From Pristionchus mayeri (Eukaryota > Nematoda > Chromadorea > Rhabditida > Neodiplogasteridae), in assembly GCA_036245805.1 (NCBI GenBank), contig BTRK01000003.1:21169292-21233291 (forward strand): 64,000 nucleotides of DNA. Reading direction: 5' to 3'. The notes below the pieces were generated by a model. The model was not told the DNA's origin, did not search any database, and saw nothing but the letters and a program-made list of their open reading frames with translations. Below, piece by piece: positions 1 to 9,452 of the stretch. Each line of letters starts with the position of its first letter. Within the stretch, counting starts at the first letter, position 1. The position numbers and the translations under genes are program-made.

Positions 1-500
1 AAGAGAACTCCAATAAGAGGGAGTCCCTTTTCTATCTCTCCCACTAACAAATTGATTATCCCGTCTCATATATCTGGCGATTTATGCCACTCATTTTCTC
101 CAACCAAAAACAATAAGAATAAATATAAATAGGTTAAATTTAAATATTTACAAAATGAAACAAACGGCCGGGAGCATCTATTCGTATTTTAGAATGGCTA
201 CAGTATGCTCGATGGGGCTCGAGGCGGAAGTTGTGGCAAATGAGGTGCTGTGGTGACTAACTTCGTATACTCTATTGTGAAAGCGCCACGTGTAGAAATG
301 AATCGAATGACGAGATAGGAGATAAATCGAGTTAGAAAAAGCACGATTAAATTGAATAATTGGGGACTTTCCGCGCCAGGCCATATCCCATTGCAAGGGC
401 AGAGCTGAAAATTATATTAGAGGGATGGAGACCAGCTCCCTAATAATTCAGCATTAGCCTAAGACTACGCTTTACGAGAATTGAAGGGTAAGGGGCGGAT

Positions 501-541
501 AAAGATAGGTAAGAGGTGATGAAGATAGGTAAGAGGTGATG
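501..541. repeat. 20-bp unit, two tandem copies
   Basis: The unit AAGATAGGTAAGAGGTGATG occurs twice head to tail, essentially without mismatch. Probably a simple local duplication. Confidence 0.85.
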
Positions 542-916
542 CCTGGCACTGAAGTAGGTCATTGCTCGATTGACGAATTGTTCTGCGGTCGCTAACGAGA
601 GAATCTATCATATACCACTTCTTCATACGGTAGCCAGGTTGTAGGAACGGATCCGTTGGAGCGGTACGATCAGCCTTGATCAATCTACTGAACGAATGGC
701 TTACCTGATGCGAGTTCCGATCGAGTATGGTAGAAGGAGGAGATGCTAAGGGGAGGGGGCATTATCTCGGAGAAGATGGTCATTGCTGTACAACACAATA
801 TGTCGATAATAAACATTCATAAAATAGCTATAATTAATTCTCACGTACTCAAATTACACAATACATAGAATATGATGCTGTCTGTTATTTATTTATTCTC
901 GTGTTCAATGTAATGT

Positions 917-981
917 TGTGTGCCCCCATTCCCTCGACCTTTATCGTGATATAATAGTGTGTACCCCCATTCCCTCGATCG
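917..981. repeat. Imperfect tandem duplication
   Basis: The block TGTGTRCCCCCATTCCCTCG is present twice about 41 bp apart, with a divergent AT-rich spacer between the copies. Confidence 0.7.
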
Positions 982-1329
982 TACTCACCATCCCCTCTCC
1001 TGCATCATGTATTATTTTGGTAAAGTAATCGGTAAATAAAATTAGCTAATTACCGTAATTTGCAATATAAAGCACCCAGCCTCATTCGTGTTTCGGACCC
1101 TATTTACCAAATGCTCATGAGGCATCTTATCGATAAAATTAAGTTTGTTTTTCCTAATTGATTTCGAACCTCTCCAGTTCAATAACTAAAACTATCCAGA
1201 GTCGCAAGTGAAAGAATTGGAAAAAAAGCTCGAATAACGAGTACTTGAAGAAGTGCTCGCTCATCAAACTTGGCTGATATCCCCCTGAATAGAAGGAAAT
1301 CTGCAAACATATGTTTAGTTATAATAATG

Positions 1330-1394
1330 GGCAAAAAATGATAGGACTAGAAGCCAAATCGACAATTTGCCTTCTAGTCCCACCATTTTTTACC
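1330..1394. repeat. Short hairpin (inverted repeat)
   Basis: The arms AAAAAATG..GGACTAGAAG and CTTCTAGTCC..ATTTTTT are complementary around a tiny loop, also pairing CCAAAT with ATTTGC. About 65 bp in all. It could be a miniature foldback element or a structured RNA; no neighbouring gene requires it. Confidence 0.7.
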
Positions 1395-1708
1395 GAAGAG
1401 GCTCAGCAATCACAACAGCTGTTCGCTCTTTAGTAAGCATAGTCGTTCATAATTCATTAAATTTAACTGCACAGCAGGAGAAGGGGCAAGGACTGGTACG
1501 AACCGGATGACGATGGTAAACTGATTTTTATACGTTTGAAAGTTTTGATCTAGTCCACCAATAAAAGTCAAAGAGAGAGAAACAGTATTTCCCTCATCAA
1601 CAAATGAAAAATACCGGGGGGATATGGAAGGAAAGTCATTAAAATAAACGAAATTGATTCCAAAAATGACTATATATTTTGAATTTATAGCATAGATCTA
1701 CACTCGCC

Positions 1709-1936
1709 TTACTCCTCCATTGGAGTCTGCGCTGCTCCTCCGCCCCCGTATCCGTGTCCTCCTCCATGGGGGGGCTTCTGTCCAGCTGCCGCTCCTGCAG
1801 CAGGAGGCGGTGGCGGGGAGGTCGACCCATTCCTCCTGAGGGATTACGTAGAAAACAATGGGGGAAGTTATTTAAATATATCCTCTTATAAACTATCTCT
1901 GACTACAGCGATTCTCGTATGAAGGAAGTGAACTTA

Positions 1937-1973
<37 letters not shown>

Positions 1974-2801
1974 TTCCTCCTCATCTTCCTCTTCCTCCTC
2001 CTCTTCCTCTTCTTCTTCCTCCTCTACCGCCACGATTGCCTCGAGCTGGCGGTAGAGGGGCAACGACAACGATTGGGCCTCCACCTCTTCCAATTCCTAA
2101 ATGAAAGATGCAATTAAGTGGGAAAATAAAAAAAAAAACCATGTATCTATGTTAATTTGCATAATCTCTGCACGTTATATGTTGGAACGTTTGATAAGTA
2201 AATGTAGAAAACGCAACCCGTCGGACCCGAGGATTATAAGATTTAAAAAATCTAGGACCAAGAATGAGTGGAGGGAAAGTTTGGAGAACGATAATTTGGG
2301 TAGGAAAATATATAAACACTCGCTTATTCACATAGAACTAACCTCGATAGATGAAGTAGCCACCGCGAGTACCGTCTCCTCCACCACGGCCTCCGCGATT
2401 GTCGTTCCAGCCTCTTCTATTATAACCACCGTGCTGGCCACCATATCCACCGACTCGATTCCAGCCTCCTCTGCCACGGTTGTCGTAACCGCCGCGGTTA
2501 CCGTATCCTAAACAGATGTTACCTAGAATAGAACATCTAAACTATAGGACATATGGACACTAGGTGGAATGAATACCACCAGAAGAGAACCAAAAAAAGT
2601 ACCGTTCCCCAATATTTCCACAATGTCAAGTCGTCTTCTGCGAGAACAATACGGAAAGGTATTATTTGTGGTTCTTATTCGGTGGGTTCACATCAAATGC
2701 CCTCATATCACACAAGAAGAGTAGCAAGTTAAGCACATACCTCTATTCATACTTCCTCCTCCGCCTCTGACTCTCCAATTCGGCAAATACACCCAGGGCA
2801 T
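1709..2801 (-). CDS. Glycine-rich RGG/GYR protein, unrecognised; reading frame unresolved
   Basis: Four exons are suggested: 2741-2801, 2343-2507, 1938-2096 and 1709-1835. The start MPWVYLPNWRVRGGGGS follows an ATTCAG acceptor-like site 9 nt upstream of the ATG, as expected for trans-splicing. Exon 2 encodes GYGNRGGYDNRGRGGW and similar RGG/GYN repeats. The last exon reads PPPPPAAGAAAGQKPP, then a GGGHGYGGGG stretch and the end QTPMEE. Such composition is typical of RNA-binding RGG tails. Oddity: exon 3 ends in a long GGA/AGA/GAG purine run. In the RGG frame it meets a TGA (complement of 1981-1983), and the phase into the last exon is off by one nucleotide. Either the low-complexity run contains a sequencing or assembly indel, or splicing differs. 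No family was identified. Confidence 0.5.
1938..2030. repeat. Purine/pyrimidine low-complexity tract in the RGG gene
   Basis: CTCCTCTTC-type repeats on the plus strand encode poly-Glu, poly-Arg/Lys or Arg/Gly depending on frame. The tract is indel-prone and lies exactly where the host gene's frame breaks. Confidence 0.8.
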
Positions 2802-3429
2802 TGCTATTAGCTGAATTTACGCACCTTTTCGTTGCAAAAACAAGCGAAGAAAATCAAAGCATACAAAGATAATCGATAAAAATACAAAAATATTCAAATT
2901 TGGAAAATCTCGCGCGTTCGCGAAGACACGCGTAAAAGTAGAAAGATTGGTAAAATTCTCCGCAGCTTAAATTACTGCACTCTCGTGGTGTGGCGCGACT
3001 TTTCCTTGGAGCCTGATACGCCGTGGTTTCGGAAAATAAAGATAAACAACGGAAAGGCACGCAATGCACAAGCCACGCCCCCCAATTTGGACTTCTTGAG
3101 AACCTTTTTTCTCAACAGACCCTCCGCAAAAATGATGCCGTGAATCCTAACGGCTCTTGAAAGCCGTCAAAAAGACAATTGTGAATTGATTTTTTATATT
3201 TTATTTTGCGTCTTATTTTTGAGTTCAAAGATCGAGTATTTACTTTTTCGCTAGGATTGGCTAGGATCAGTCCTGAGAACTATCTTTTACCGTATTATCA
3301 TATGTGATGTATTTAAATTAGTTCTTATTCGAGTTTCATTCTCAGTTTCAGTGGTTGTATTTGGTACTTGTTTAGATTGCAATTCATTTATCCAGATTGA
3401 GTATTACGATAGGTGAAGTGAGTGAGTGT
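2802..3429. other. Spacer between RGG gene and pseudokinase
   Basis: Upstream region of the RGG gene and downstream region of the kinase-like gene. No exon or RNA gene recognised. Confidence 0.5.
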
Positions 3430-5422
3430 TTAGAGGGGAATGGGAGGATTCCGTCGCCTTCTGTCGTTGACAAGTACCTTCGACGAGGCGAATCCTCTAT
3501 ACTCGATCCTCGGGCTGCGATAGTTCTTCTCGGTGATAGAATCATGACTCCAACTCACGAACACGAGCAGTCTTTTAACTCCCGGGATCTTGTTGATCGT
3601 CATCTCTCCCGCACTAATGACGGTTCCAACAAGGAGCTCCGCCTGCAACAGATTGCGTCTCGAGAGGAAAGAAGAAGGAATACTGTAGATACAGTACTCA
3701 CATGGAGATCTTCGTTGACTAGTTTCATCGTTGGTCTGTGGGCGGGAGAAATGGTCCTGGAGGGATAAGTTGATATTGATCTACCGTATTCCCTCCCCTT
3801 CTATGGTACACTCACCACAGGGCATTGATGAGGGTGGTGACGATGAAGGGTGCAGAGGGGAGTCTGGGCGTGTCTCCCTTTCTGATCTGCCTCTCAATCT
3901 CCTCTCGCTCGCCCTTCCACGGCTTCTCCCCATTGCTGAACACCTACAATGAAAGCTACCGTTACCCTGTCCGACTACGGTAGGTCTGTACAGTACCTCA
4001 TAGGACAGCATGCCGAAATCCCAGCAGTCGGATCGAGTAGAGAACTGCGCCGGCGTCGTCAGTGTCTCAGGCGCTCTCCTATAATCGGTCGATACTCGGA
4101 TACAAAAGTCATTACAGTAACCAACCGGATGGGCAGATTCGTGAGCATGTTGCTTGCTACCTCGGCAAATTTTCCTTTCTCGACCAACATCGCGTTCCCT
4201 GTGGTACGGTATCGGTATTCTATCCATGGATTACTGTAACTGACCGTAACCCGCGATCTTGATTATTCCATGTTCATTGATGAGACAGCTGCGTGCTTCG
4301 AGATTCCGATGAACACAGCCTACTCGCGTGTGCAGGTAGTACAGCCCACTACTCACCTGAATACAGTAATTGGAGAAGGACTACGGTAATTAGCGTACTT
4401 CGAAGAGGTGCAGTATCTTTTCCCATTCATTGACATCCTTCCCTCGTGCGATGAGATGGTCAGCGAGGTTCCCTCCAACGCACAATTCCATCACGAGAAG
4501 CACGGGTAGATCGAATGATGCTACTGCACACAACTGGAAGAGATCGAGTACTTTATCCATCCATGTCTCTCATCCCTACCTTGATAAGGTTCAATTGCCA
4601 GCCAGACTCCCACATCAACTCGGCCTCGCGTAGCAGGGACTCGCGTGTTTCCTACAACGGCTGATTCTTGTCCGAGTCAATGCGGTATTCGCTATTTTCC
4701 GGATGCTGGCCTTGGTGTCGCTCGAGGTGATCCTTTTGACGGCAACAGTTATCGCCGTGCTGCTCTTCTTCTTCAATTCTCCTGCATGAACAGTAGACTA
4801 CCGTATCTCAGTCAGCTACCGTACCCTTGAAGACGCCGTAGCGAGTGCCAGAGGATAGGACGGCCTTCTCGTTGCACTTGACCAAGTGGTGGGAGATCAT
4901 CCAATCGGGACGAGGGATGGCAGTCGTCAGCTTGAGGCCACCCGGCAGTTCGTTGTCCTATAGGAATGACTGTTTAGGCTGAGACCCGGGTAGGTCACGG
5001 CAAGAGTTCCGAGTGTCTCACCCGGTAGTGATCCACGAGAAGGATCACGGATCCAAACTTCGACTCCACTTCCCCTTCTACGTACCACTCCCTATTGATG
5101 GTCCTGAGGCAGAACCTGAGCTACTTGTATTATACAGTATCCCTGACCACCGTACCTGATCTGAATCTGCTTGAGACTCCGACGGCTGTCACGAGTGGCG
5201 ATACTGTAGCCGTCGTCAGTGGAGTGCACGAGGAATTCGCCCGGCTCGCACACATCACGACTGCAGAGAATACGATAGTGGGGAATCGGGACGATCGATT
5301 ATCGACCAAAAGGTATATCAAGCACAGGAGGCTGCATTGTACTGCTAATTATCGTACCGAATTCCGGTCAGCGTCCTGAAGCCGTGAAACCAATCGTGTT
5401 GAGCCAAGTCTGAAATCGTCAT
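3430..5422 (-). CDS. SH2-tyrosine pseudokinase, Fes/SPE-8-like
   Basis: Thirteen phase-consistent exons (5358-5422, 5156-5260, 5022-5103, 4825-4957, 4711-4781, 4580-4651, 4399-4533, 4251-4356, 4126-4198, 3997-4078, 3816-3943, 3702-3756, 3430-3642) give about 439 residues. Residues ~9-90 form an SH2 domain (HDWFHGF, GEFLVHST, WYVEGEV, VILLVDHYR). A kinase domain follows: WMISHHLVKCNEKAV, VAVK lysine, VLLVMELCVGGNLADHL, APETL, SDCWDFG, HRPTM. The order SH2 then kinase with a short N-terminus matches nematode SPE-8/Fer kinases. The catalytic loop reads HRNLEARSCLI, so the HRD aspartate is Asn, and the DFG position reads GNA. Catalytic Asp and metal-binding Asp are both missing, so a pseudokinase is inferred. 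The Arg of the SH2 FLV-x motif is His. One intron appears to use a GC donor (after 4711). Confidence 0.88.
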
Positions 5423-5789
5423 CTTAGAAAGAAAATGAGATTCAAAGATGCCGGTAGATCAATGGAAAGATTAGGGGCAAAAGAAAGAAGAAGCCTTGGC
5501 ACGATGATGTAACGGAAGGGGACTGACTATCACTTGAATGAGACATGATCGACCATTCAGAAAGAGGGAGAAGGACGAGAATGAATGGACGAGAAGGGAA
5601 TCGAGAGAGAGATTCGAGATTTGTCTATCTTATTTATCCCCTGATTTCAAATTTCGTTTGACTCGCACAGCGTGTCAGACCAGACATTCTGGCGGCGTAG
5701 AGCAAGTTTCGCACTCTCGATTGGACTATATTGAAGTGCATTCATTGAATAAATATATTCAGTGAAACAGATTCGAACTTGAGGGATCT

Positions 5790-5868
5790 AGAGCAAAATA
5801 TAGGGACGTAATTAATAATAATAATTTTTTCAAAATATAGGGACGTAATAATAATAATAATTTGTCTT
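5790..5868. repeat. Two-copy tandem repeat, ~38-bp unit
   Basis: CAAAATATAGGGACGTAAT followed by an AAT triplet run occurs twice in succession. Confidence 0.8.
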
Positions 5869-5922
5869 GTGAAGCTCATTCCAAAACTGCTATTTCGAAA
5901 CACACCGCATGATGATTTTCAC

Positions 5923-6203
5923 ATGAGAACTAGTCTGAGCACAATATCAGCCGACCCCACTCATGCATACTTTTCTGAGTCCTCATGAGTAGCTCTAGAG
6001 CTGGTATGCACAGGTTTTTTATATTGTTTTTAGTATTCGAGAAAACTTTGAAAGTTCACATTTTTTGCATATTTATCGCTTTTTCTCGAATACTAAAAAC
6101 AATATCCAAAATCTGTACATACCAGCTGTAGATCTACTCATGAGGATTCAGAAAAGTATGCATGGGTGGGGTCTTCCGATATTTCCCTATGAGGAGTTCT
6201 CAT
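5923..6203. repeat. Foldback element (MITE-like), ~281 bp
   Basis: Two ~125-bp arms are inverted copies, beginning and ending with ATGAGAAC. They share GCATACTTTTCTGA, CCTCATGAGTAG, GCTGGTATG and TATTGTTTTTAGTATTCGAG. A ~30-bp unpaired centre separates them. No coding capacity, consistent with a non-autonomous DNA transposon. Confidence 0.85.
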
Positions 6204-6716
6204 TTTAAGATGACAAACACGAAATATAAATAAATACAACACAGCGGACATCGGAAACGAATTAAAATTCCCAAAATTAAATAGTAGCTTCGTACCTTAT
6301 TCTTTCATTTATTCTCTTATTCAGATTAAAATATGTATTTTTTTCATTTAGTTATGTTCTTAGATTCGACTTATTTCTTCGTTTCGTCACCGCTCCGCGA
6401 CGCTCAATTACGAGAAATGATCCGCCGCGAGAACAAAGGAGTTTATCCGCTCTGACACGCTGTGACTCGGAAACTCGAGTTCAAAGATCAGGCGGATTCA
6501 TGGATGGCAACGCGAATTCCTTTGTTCTATTGTTTTCTCATCTGCCCCGTGTTGTGTTTGGAATATTCTAGGGGTCTCGTTAAATTTCTCTCCTTCTCTC
6601 CATTTCTTTCTCTTCTCATCCGAATTGAAACATTCTTTATCTCCTCCAGTGAGGCGTATCCCACAGATGAAAGAGAGGAGTCGTGAATTTGCTAGGAAGT
6701 AGGGAGGGAAGTGGAA

Positions 6717-6768
6717 GGGAGGAGAGGGGGGGGGGAGAGGGGAGAGGGGGGGGGAGGTAGAGGGGGGA
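6717..6768 (+). repeat. G-rich run, potential quadruplex
   Basis: Several runs of 5-10 G separated by A or GA dinucleotides. A strong candidate for G-quadruplex formation in vitro; function unknown. Confidence 0.6.
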
Positions 6769-7116
6769 TATTGGCAGAGGAAGTGCGAATTAGTGATGAG
6801 TCGTGAATACTCGAATGTGCTAATGAAAGGGATTGACGCATCTTCATATGAATTCAGATTCCATCGGACGCATTCAGGGTTTCCCACCATGGCGAAATGA
6901 ACTGAAAGAGGTGAATGCAAAACTAAAGCATCAATAGGTCATCTGAATCTACAGTATCCCCCTCTAGTAGGACCGCAAATTAGTCAAGTATTCTCTCGAA
7001 TGGGGCAACATCCGAAATCCGAGCCAGCAAGAATGCAGCAGGCACTTTCTGCACTGGAACACATCGAATCTGCAAGGAAGCTCTCAGTCATACCTATATG
7101 AATAGAGTACGGTAGC

Positions 7117-7923
7117 TCACTTCTCGATTGTCGACTTCCTTTCAATCTGGTACACGAGTCGATCGAAACACCGTTTATCCTTCACGGAGATCGAACCCGA
7201 TCGATTATCTCCAGCGTGCAGACCCCAGCCTCTGAAGCAATCACTGATCAATAATTTATACCGTGCACTCACCCCACACAATTCCTCTCGGGAACCTGCG
7301 TGTAGAAGTCCCAGTATCCGTCGCCCACTGCCCTTCTCCTGTAGAGATTGAACCACGAAGTGTCGTGTCGAATTGCCATCACTCCGATGCGGTACCTGCA
7401 ATCTACAGTAGCCTCATCCACCCGACCGTACTTCTCACCATCCCTTGGGCAGCTTCACATCCAGTCCTTCCTTGTCGAGGTCTGCATTCGGCGGTTCGTG
7501 CACCGGACAGGTTACGGTACTGCAATCAATCGATAGAGGGAATTCTCTGCGAGAATCTTCTACTTACCCACACGTGATTTCGTTTGTCTCTCGGTAGTAG
7601 GTGCAGTAAACATTCCTGGAACGGAATAATTCATTGTCCCATTCCGCGCGGTCTCTCGAGAGGAGAGAGTGAGGGGAATGGAGAGAGACGGACCATTACT
7701 CCTGTCAAGAACCAGAGGAAGAAAGAGGAGACAGGAAGAGGGGATAAAGGGAGGAGGAGGAAGAGAGAGGAGAAAGACCCCGACCGTCCCTTGTTTTGAC
7801 TGAGGAAGCAAGATTTAGAGAGATGGTCGACTTAGGAATCGAGGGGAAGGAAGGAAGGACTCACTCGGATGAGAAAGAGGGCAGGAAGAGGGCGAAGAGC
7901 ACAGTCCACCTCATCCACTCCAT
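7117..7923 (-). CDS. Small secreted cysteine-containing protein, 145 aa, unrecognised
   Basis: Five phase-consistent exons (7865-7923, 7568-7615, 7439-7519, 7273-7395, 7117-7243). The N-terminus MEWMRWTVLFALFLPSFSSE is a typical signal peptide. The mature part begins NVYCTYYRETNEITCG and carries GWYRIGVMAIRHDTSW, GDGYWDFYTQVPERNC and RGWGLHAGDNRSGSIS. Cysteines are scattered as in an extracellular disulfide-stabilised protein. The C-terminal H-A-G-D-N...G-S-I-S arrangement faintly recalls the His/Ser part of L,D-transpeptidase-like (YkuD/DUF2778) folds, but the catalytic Cys is not at the expected place, so this is only a hint. It is transcribed divergently from the membrane protein that starts 435 bp away. 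Confidence 0.8.
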
Positions 7924-8358
7924 TCACTCGGTATGACTCCCCCTCAAGGTCGACCCCCAGTCCCTCCCTGTGTTCCTCCCTCCTCACTCAACCACCTCCC
8001 AACGACATGTGTTCGAGACACTGATGTACCGTGTGAAATATCTCTTCACACCACTTCTCTCTGAGAATCTTCCCTCTGCTCCTTGACCCCTTCCTCCCCC
8101 TCCCCTCCTCCCTCTTCTACTTCTTCCAATTCAACTCGCTTATCATCTCCTCATTCAATTCCGATGGCTTCTGGCCGAACTCTATCTCGATTCACTGAGC
8201 ATATTCTCCTCCTCCTCTCCTCTCCCCCTCCTCGACTCCGCCCCTTTCCCTCGCAGAGTCTACGTCGTCCCTCGTCTGATTCTGTCTCTTGTGTGCCCCA
8301 TCCCCACTCCCTCCTGCAACTGTCCCCGATCCACTCCACCACCTCCCCCCTCCCTTCG
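7924..8358. other. Divergent intergenic (shared promoter) region
   Basis: Separates the starts of two divergent genes. It is pyrimidine-rich on the plus strand. Upstream in-frame ATGs for the plus gene exist (for example near 8164) but lead into low-complexity Ser/Pro sequence. Confidence 0.4.
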
Positions 8359-9369
8359 ATGCGCGTGGCTCGTCCGCAGCACCAGAAGCTGGTGATGGAG
8401 ATGAGTGAGGCGGAGTTGGTGCTCGTGAAGGAGGACAACAGGTGACTGCCTCTTCTTCCCCCATTACCCACTCCATTAACTACTCACTATCCCCGTTCCC
8501 CCACCCCTTCCTGTCTCAACTGGGGGGGGGGAGGGGGGGGGGGGTAGGTCACGAGGTTTGGTCCCTTAGGAGGCCGATCATCGCTCACTCGTGTAGGACC
8601 ACTGGATAAAAACACTGAGATTTCTCTTTGAAATAATCCGACGAAAATACTGCTGAGAATGGGGCTTCTCCGTACGTATTCTGGCTAAGACCATTGCACT
8701 TCTGAAATGTGAATGACTAAATAAGAATGAGTAAATCTTTGGACGAAGTGTCTTCGTTCCAGACGGAGAGTCAAGAGGGCAGTCGGATGCGTTGCCATGT
8801 CAATTACCCTACTCGCATTCCTCATGGTGGGAATCTCATTGGCACTCGGAGGATCCATCGATCGATTAGGTGAGTTCCCTACCGTAACCCCGAACGTGAG
8901 TATCTAGTGGGTATGGGAATGAGCGCCTCTCTCGCCTCTCAATTTGCATCTTCCCTACTCTCATATTCATCGTCACGGGTTCTCTCACCTTGTAGAGAGG
9001 GGCGAGAGGGGGAGAGAGTGAGGGGGAGAAGGGAGAGAGTGAGGGGGAGAAAGGGATCTCATCTCTTCCCCCTTCTAACTAGTAGGACACGAGTATCATG
9101 GCAACCACAACGAGGGCCGAATCGCCCGACATTTTCTCTTTGAAGAGCGGGAAAAGAGGGCTGAAATTGAGCGTGTAGACTAGTATTCTTCAACAAACAA
9201 TCTAAAAATAGCAGAGTGTGCCTCCATTCTTTCTTTCCTGTACAGCATAAATAATCCGAGTCATTAGTGGTTTCCTTCATTCTCTTCTCTTGCAGTGGAG
9301 GATGCTTGGAAAGAGAACGAGCGGACGCATTCTCTGCCCTCAGGCATCAATCTCACACAACGAAAGTAG
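8359..9369 (+). CDS. Small single-pass membrane protein, 87 aa
   Basis: Three phase-consistent exons: 8359-8441, 8763-8869 and 9296-9369. The N-terminal 28 residues are hydrophilic (MRVARPQHQKLVMEMSEAEL...). A basic patch RRVKRA leads into one membrane helix (VAMSITLLAFLMVGISLALG). A short charged tail ends in NLTQRK, with a possible N-glycosylation site NLT. The positive patch before the helix suggests a cytosolic N-terminus by the positive-inside rule. It ends 83 bp before the end of CDK10 (tail to tail). Family not recognised; a longer N-terminus cannot be excluded. Confidence 0.75.
8522..8547 (+). repeat. G run in intron 1 of the membrane-protein gene
   Basis: Nearly uninterrupted G run of about 25 bases, potential quadruplex in the transcript. 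Confidence 0.7.
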
Positions 9370-9452
9370 GACGACCACTGAGGAAACACCTTTATCATCC
9401 CGGACACTCTCTCCCTTCCCCGTGCTGTCGAGAGAGCAGTCCTCCTCCTTCC

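Larger units (their letters stand above)
1..1708. other. Intergenic, no gene supported
   Basis: AT-rich sequence without a convincing exon on either strand. The open frames here are short and show no recognisable domain or splice context. It holds two small tandem duplications and one short hairpin, listed separately. Confidence 0.6.
5423..7116. other. Repeat-bearing intergenic region
   Basis: No supported gene. Contains a two-copy tandem repeat, a 281-bp foldback element and a G-rich run, listed separately. A 140-codon open frame on the minus strand (6498-6920) lacks domain or splice support. Confidence 0.55.

Noticed and set aside
500..560. CRISPR-like array
   Set aside because: Only two adjacent 20-bp repeats without spacers in a eukaryotic genome.
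6498..6920. 140-codon minus-strand open frame
   Set aside because: Pro/Ser low complexity from the G-rich run, no splice partners or domain.
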